Below are positions 14,613 to 18,358 of a DNA stretch of 18,358 nucleotides, piece after piece. A program made the position numbers and the translations under genes. This stretch comes from an uncultured Eubacteriales bacterium. GTDB taxonomy: Bacteria; Bacillota; Clostridia; UBA1381; UMGS1253. The notes beneath the pieces were generated by a model, which did no database searches, was not told the origin of the DNA, and worked only from the letters and a program-made list of their open reading frames with translations. The stretch spans positions 1 to 18,358 of the forward strand of contig URQR01000018.1 of the NCBI GenBank assembly GCA_900550065.1. The letters run 5' to 3'. Position 1 is the stretch's first letter. Each line of letters starts with the position of its first letter.

Positions 14613-14924
14613 ATGCAGACAGATTTAATCGAGAAAATCAAAGCGGCGGAGACGCAGGCCGACGAAATTATAAGACAGGCGACGGCGGCGGCGCGCGAAA
14701 CCGTTAACGCGGCGGGCAAGGAGGCCTATAATGCGGAGCTCGGCGTAGACGCGCTCGCACAGAAAGAAATAGAAAAAAAGATTGCCGCGGCGGCGCGCGA
14801 GGCGGAAGCGGAAAAAGCGCGTATTTTAGAAGAAGCTAAAAAAGAGGCCGACGCACTGGACTTTCTCGTGCGGCCGAAGCTTGACAAGGCGGCGGACTTT
14901 ATCATTGAAAGGATTGTTGGGTAG
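14613..14924 (+). CDS. V-type ATP synthase subunit H (NtpF/AhaH-like peripheral stalk protein)
   Basis: A 103-residue, highly charged, Ala/Glu/Lys-rich protein that is almost entirely predicted coiled coil, with no membrane segment. It has the form of subunit H/G of A/V-type ATPases, which pairs with subunit E to build the peripheral stalk joining the catalytic head to subunit I. The identification rests on composition, size and position as first gene before I, K and E, matching ntpF in Enterococcus hirae. The ATG at 14613 has GGGGGAG upstream; a TTG at 14595 would sit before that site and is less likely. The stop TAG directly abuts the ATG of the next gene, so translation is probably coupled. 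Confidence 0.82.
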   Translation: MQTDLIEKIKAAETQADEIIRQATAAARETVNAAGKEAYNAELGVDALAQKEIEKKIAAAAREAEAEKARILEEAKKEADALDFLVRPKLDKAADFIIERIVG

Positions 14925-16907
14925 ATGGCTATTGTCAATATGAAAAAAATCAGCGTTATAGCCCTGTCCGACGACGAAAAGGAAGTAGTAGAGACCCTAA
15001 TGGATATGGGCGTGACGCAGGTCGAGGACATCACCGAGGAAGAAATTACGGCAGAGTATGCCGGTCTGCTGTCCAAACGCGCAGACGACGAGGCGATGAG
15101 CGTCTATGATGCGCAGCGAAAAACCGTCAAAGAGGCGATAGACATTTTAGCGGCGCATGTGGATGCGAAGAAGGTACTGTTCGCGCCGCGCCGCAGCGTA
15201 TCAAAGGCAATGTTTGCCGAAGTCGCGGGTGACCCAAAGCGCGAGTACGCGTTTGCGCAGGAGGTCACGGGAGCGGTGCGGCGGCAAAACGAGCTCCGCT
15301 CGGAGAAAAACCGTCTGCTTGGCGAGATTGAAACGCTGTCAAAGTGGAAAGGGCTCGGCTTTTCGCTCGGCTTTACCGGGACGAAGCACACGGGCGTGCT
15401 GCTGGGGATGCTGCCCGCACAGTTGGATGTGAACGACTTCTCGACGAAGCTAAGTGAAGCGGGGCTGATTGCAGAGGTGCAGACCGTATCGAGCGATAAG
15501 GATGCGGCCTATCTTGCGGTGATATACCATAAATCATCGGAGGGCGAGCTGCAGCGGCTGCTGCCGCAGCTGGGCTTTTCTACAGCGGCGGTCAGCGGCG
15601 ACGATGTGCCGGAGGCGGTGATTGGACGGCTGCTGGAGCGTATTGGTGTACTGGAAGGCGAAGCTGAGGCGGCTGTCGCCGGGCTGAAGGAAATGGCGAA
15701 GGACAAGGCCCGGCTTGAGGTGCTTTACGATTATTTGAGCGAGTGTATAGAGAAGGAAGCCGCGTATGCAAAGCTTGGCCGAACGGAGCACACGGTGCTG
15801 TTAAAGGGCTGGGTTCCGGCAGAGGCGGCGGACGCGGTTGTAAAAACACTGGAGGGGAAATTTGTTTGTGAGACGGAGCTTGCTTCGCCGACTGAGGAGG
15901 AAGCGTACCCGATTTTGCTGCGCAACCCGAAGGTAATACAGCCGTTCGAGTCGGTAACGGAGATGTACAGCCTGCCGGCGCCGCACTCAATGGACCCGAA
16001 CAAGCTGATGGCGCCGTTTTTCTTCCTGTTTTTCGGCATGATGGTGTCCGATGCGGGCTACGGCCTTTTGCTGGCGCTAATTACGGGCTTTATCGTATGG
16101 AAATACAAACCGCAGGGACAGGCGGGCAAGCTGATGAAGCTAATCTGTTACGGCGGTGTTGCGACGATATTCTGGGGCGTGATTTTCGGCGGCTATTTCG
16201 GCGATACGATTCCGGTTGTGGTCAAAATGGCAACAGGAAAAGAGATTGTGCTTCCGAGCCTTGTGAATCCGTCGAACGACCCGATTTCGGTTTTGATTTT
16301 ATCGCTGATTCTGGGGTTAATCCACCTGTTTGCCGGCATGGGCGCGAAGGCGTATCTGCTCATTAAGCGCGGGCAAATTTGGGACGCGGTGTTTGACATC
16401 GGGTTTTGGTATTTGGTACTCGGCGGAATCGGAATTTTATGTTTAGGAATGATTTTGCCCGGTACGCCGGTGATGCAAATCGGTATGTGGACGGCGGTTG
16501 CGGGCGCAGTTGGGCTGATATTAACGCAGGGGCGCGCAAAGAAGAATATTTTTGCAAAGCTAATCGGCGGAATCGGCTCGCTTTATGACATTGTAGGGTA
16601 TATGAGCGACATTTTATCGTATTCAAGACTGCTCGCGCTCGGCCTTTCGACCGGCGTTGTGGCAAGCGTTGTCAACATGATGGGTTCAATGGGCGGCAAC
16701 ACGGTTGTCGGATGGATTATGTTTGCGCTCGTGTTTGTGATTGGACATGTATTTAACATTGCGATCAATACGCTCGGCGCGTATGTACATGCGAGCCGTC
16801 TGCAATACGTTGAGTTTTTCGGTAAGTTTTACGAGAGCGGCGGCAAGGCGTTTCAGCCTTTGGTACGCCCGCGCAAGTATGTGGAAGTTACGGACGAAAT
16901 TGAGTAG
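14925..16907 (+). CDS. ntpI: V-type ATP synthase subunit I (membrane stator)
   Basis: A 660-residue protein, the counterpart of eukaryotic subunit a. The N-terminal half (1-360) is soluble, with long helices and two small globular lobes; it receives the E-H stalks. The C-terminal half has about seven to eight membrane helices beginning 'KLMAPFFFLFFGMMVSDAGYG' and including 'LSYSRLLALGLSTG', whose Arg568 is the best candidate for the arginine that frees the ion from the rotor ring. The end 'YVEFFGKFYESGGKAFQPL' is characteristic. Start is the ATG immediately after the previous stop codon; a second ATG (MKKISV) lies five codons on and is also plausible. Length is typical of the family. Confidence 0.95.
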   Translation: MAIVNMKKISVIALSDDEKEVVETLMDMGVTQVEDITEEEITAEYAGLLSKRADDEAMSVYDAQRKTVKEAIDILAAHVDAKKVLFAPRRSVSKAMFAEVAGDPKREYAFAQEVTGAVRRQNELRSEKNRLLGEIETLSKWKGLGFSLGFTGTKHTGVLLGMLPAQLDVNDFSTKLSEAGLIAEVQTVSSDKDAAYLAVIYHKSSEGELQRLLPQLGFSTAAVSGDDVPEAVIGRLLERIGVLEGEAEAAVAGLKEMAKDKARLEVLYDYLSECIEKEAAYAKLGRTEHTVLLKGWVPAEAADAVVKTLEGKFVCETELASPTEEEAYPILLRNPKVIQPFESVTEMYSLPAPHSMDPNKLMAPFFFLFFGMMVSDAGYGLLLALITGFIVWKYKPQGQAGKLMKLICYGGVATIFWGVIFGGYFGDTIPVVVKMATGKEIVLPSLVNPSNDPISVLILSLILGLIHLFAGMGAKAYLLIKRGQIWDAVFDIGFWYLVLGGIGILCLGMILPGTPVMQIGMWTAVAGAVGLILTQGRAKKNIFAKLIGGIGSLYDIVGYMSDILSYSRLLALGLSTGVVASVVNMMGSMGGNTVVGWIMFALVFVIGHVFNIAINTLGAYVHASRLQYVEFFGKFYESGGKAFQPLVRPRKYVEVTDEIE

Positions 16908-16959
16908 GTTATGTAACGAAAAATAAAAAATGTTTCATAAATTTTAAGGAGGAACAATT

Positions 16960-17457
16960 ATGTGGTATGAGGTACTTTTCAACGGTGGGTTTTTGGCGGT
17001 ATTGGGCGGCGCGCTGGCGGTAATTTTATCCGGTATGGGCTCTGCCAAAGGCGTAGGAATTGTAGGACAGGCGGCGGCGGGCTTGCTGTCTGAAGAGCCG
17101 GACCGGTTCGGACAGACGCTGCTTTTGCAGGCACTTCCGGGCACACAGGGTATTTACGGCCTGATTGTTGCGTTCTTGGTCATGGTAAAGATTGGCCTCT
17201 TGGGCGGCGACCCGGCGACGTTTACGAACCTGACATCGACGCAGGGACTGGCAATTTTTGCGGCATGCTTGCCGATTGCAATCGTTGGTCTCGTTTCGGG
17301 TATCCATCAGGGCAAGGTTGCAGCAGCGGGCGTTAACATTATTGCAAAGCGTCCGGAGGAGCTGGCAAAGGGTATCGTTCTTTCGGCTGTCGTTGAGACG
17401 TATGCCGTACTTGCGCTTCTCGTATCAATCCTCATGGTATTTGGTATCCAGCTCTAA
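16960..17457 (+). CDS. ntpK: V-type ATP synthase subunit K (proteolipid rotor ring)
   Basis: A 165-residue, four-helix membrane protein made of two fused hairpins, which forms the ion-carrying ring. Residues of the Enterococcus hirae sodium site are all here: Leu59, Thr62 and Gln63 in 'LPGTQGIYG', Gln117 in 'SGIHQGK', and Glu146 in 'VVETYAV', corresponding to Leu61, Thr64, Gln65, Gln110 and Glu139. Only the second hairpin has the carboxylate, so one ion site per subunit. The ribosome binding site AAGGAGG at seven bases is the strongest in this operon, which suits a subunit needed in about ten copies. The 52-bp gap before it is AT-rich and featureless. Confidence 0.96.
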   Translation: MWYEVLFNGGFLAVLGGALAVILSGMGSAKGVGIVGQAAAGLLSEEPDRFGQTLLLQALPGTQGIYGLIVAFLVMVKIGLLGGDPATFTNLTSTQGLAIFAACLPIAIVGLVSGIHQGKVAAAGVNIIAKRPEELAKGIVLSAVVETYAVLALLVSILMVFGIQL

Positions 17458-17508
17458 GATTTGGGTGCAAGCGAGGGTAATTAACCAAGAGGACAGGAGG
17501 GTAAGGAA

Positions 17509-18102
17509 GTGGGCGCAGAGAAAATTGTAGAAAAAATCTTGCAGGATGCAAGGGACAAGGCGCAGGAAATCACCTCCGGCGCGCAGGCGGAGGCGGGCAA
17601 AATCGTTGCAGAGGCGAACAAGGCCGCAGAAGGAAAGAAGACGGTCAGCCTTGCCGCCGGCGACAAGGAGGCCGCGCTGACAAAACAGCGTATTGTTGCG
17701 TCGGCGCACATGGAGGCCAAAAAGCTCCTGCTCCAGACGAAGCAGGACCTGCTTTCGGCGGCGTTCGACAGTGCGCTAGAAAAGATAAAAAATATGGACA
17801 ATACTCAATTTGAGCGGCTGATGACGAATTTGATGATTCATTTGGTGGAAACGGGCGACGAGGTCGCCATCATCAGCGAGGCGGATAAAAAGCGGCTTAG
17901 CCCGGAGTTTTTATATTATGTAAACCGCACAATTGCAAAGGAACAGGTTCCGTGTAACGTTACGATGTCGGACGAGGTGCGCGATATTCCGTCGGGCTTT
18001 ATTCTAAAACGCGGCGATGTAGAAATCAATGCGACGTTTGAGGCGCTTTTGCGCCAGAAGAAGGACGCGCTTTCGGCCGAGGTTGTAAAAATACTGTTTT
18101 AA
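17509..18102 (+). CDS. ntpE: V-type ATP synthase subunit E (peripheral stalk)
   Basis: A 197-residue soluble protein. The first ~85 residues form a long charged coiled coil rich in Ala, Glu and Lys ('EKIVEKILQDARDKAQEI'). The rest is the globular head that binds the catalytic ring, with 'LLQTKQDLLSAAFDSALEKIKNM' at the junction and a C-terminal 'SGFILKRGDVEINATFEALL', a hallmark of subunit E. It starts with GTG; AGGAGG lies eight bases upstream. It partners with the small H subunit encoded at the beginning of the operon. Gene order K-E-C is the usual one. Confidence 0.93.
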   Translation: MGAEKIVEKILQDARDKAQEITSGAQAEAGKIVAEANKAAEGKKTVSLAAGDKEAALTKQRIVASAHMEAKKLLLQTKQDLLSAAFDSALEKIKNMDNTQFERLMTNLMIHLVETGDEVAIISEADKKRLSPEFLYYVNRTIAKEQVPCNVTMSDEVRDIPSGFILKRGDVEINATFEALLRQKKDALSAEVVKILF

Positions 18103-18117
18103 AGGATGTGGCTGTAG

Positions 18118-18358
18118 GTGAGCACTGCGATAGGCAGAATAAAAGATATTGATTACGCTTACTCCGTAAGCCGAATCCACGCGGTCGAGCGCAGCCTGCT
18201 TGACCGGGGCAAAATCATGCAGATTGCGGAGGCGAAGACGGTCTCTGACGCGCTGCGCATGATTTATGACGCGGGGTACAAACACGAAGAAGATTACGAG
18301 GCATCCTTTGAAGCGGCAGTGCGGGAGGCGTATGAGTTGGTATATTCTATGGCGCCGG
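18118..18358 (+). CDS. ntpC: V-type ATP synthase subunit C (truncated by window end)
   Basis: The visible 80 residues begin with GTG, then 'STAIGRIKDIDYAYSVSRIHA', 'VERSLLDRGKIMQIAEAKTVSDALRMI' and 'YDAGYKHEEDYEASFEAAVREAYELVYSM'. The Y-A-x-x-R-I start, followed by a short helical segment and 'DAL..L', is that of subunit C (V-ATPase d), the socket between rotor shaft and ring. A stop codon lies directly before the GTG, so no longer start exists; AAGGA is 11 bases upstream. It follows subunit E by 15 bp. The reading frame is open to the edge, so this is a cut rather than a broken gene. Confidence 0.85.
   Translation, partial: MSTAIGRIKDIDYAYSVSRIHAVERSLLDRGKIMQIAEAKTVSDALRMIYDAGYKHEEDYEASFEAAVREAYELVYSMAP

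Noticed and set aside
15592..15990. 132-aa minus-strand frame opposite the subunit I gene
   Set aside because: Pro/Ser/Arg-rich shadow sequence without a start context; the sense strand encodes a clear V-ATPase subunit I.

Overview
The window looks like a chromosomal segment of an anaerobic Firmicute of the class Clostridia, perhaps close to Oscillospiraceae or Christensenellales. This rests on strong GGAGG-type ribosome binding sites, sigma-A-like promoters, a clostridial-type pyruvate phosphate dikinase, a type III pantothenate kinase (coaX), a TagO/WecA-type transferase with WecB, and a V-type ATPase operon in the Gram-positive order F/H-I-K-E-C. Genus-level placement cannot be made from this sequence alone.

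Layout. Positions 1-1700 are read leftward: the start of a sugar O-acetyltransferase, preceded by a lemA-TPM-domain pair with a good promoter and a palindrome over its -35 box. A rightward uridine phosphorylase (1773-2588) shares a bidirectional terminator with a leftward GH10 xylanase-like enzyme without a signal peptide (2636-3955). An AraC-family regulator diverges from the xylanase. Next, rightward, are a YfcE-like phosphoesterase behind a striking 24-bp perfect inverted repeat, and coaX with a clean terminator.

Positions 6240-6830 form an AT-rich patch. It holds a very small leftward ribbon-helix-helix gene (57 aa, easily missed) and a divergent small XRE-type helix-turn-helix gene. Their promoters overlap and an 11-bp inverted repeat sits where an autoregulatory operator would be. 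A leftward ppdK (6834-9461) follows, then about 480 bp of AT-rich non-coding DNA ending in a 13-bp tandem/palindromic repeat just before a PLP aminotransferase.

From 9943 to the end everything reads rightward: aminotransferase, trpS, a TagO/WecA-type transferase, wecB, and then the V-type ATPase genes H(F), I, K, E and the start of C, cut by the window edge. The transferase and WecB supply lipid-linked sugar precursors and UDP-ManNAc for envelope polymers. The ATPase couples ATP to ion movement; the K subunit carries the full set of sodium-site residues known from the Enterococcus hirae enzyme, so a sodium-linked machine is likely.

Most genes are ordinary. The points most worth a second look are non-coding or tiny: the 24-bp hairpin before yfcE, the RHH/XRE divergent switch, the palindromes at the lemA and aminotransferase promoters, and the TACAAA repeats around the xylanase promoter. 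I found no CRISPR array, tRNA, rRNA, insertion sequence or phage gene.
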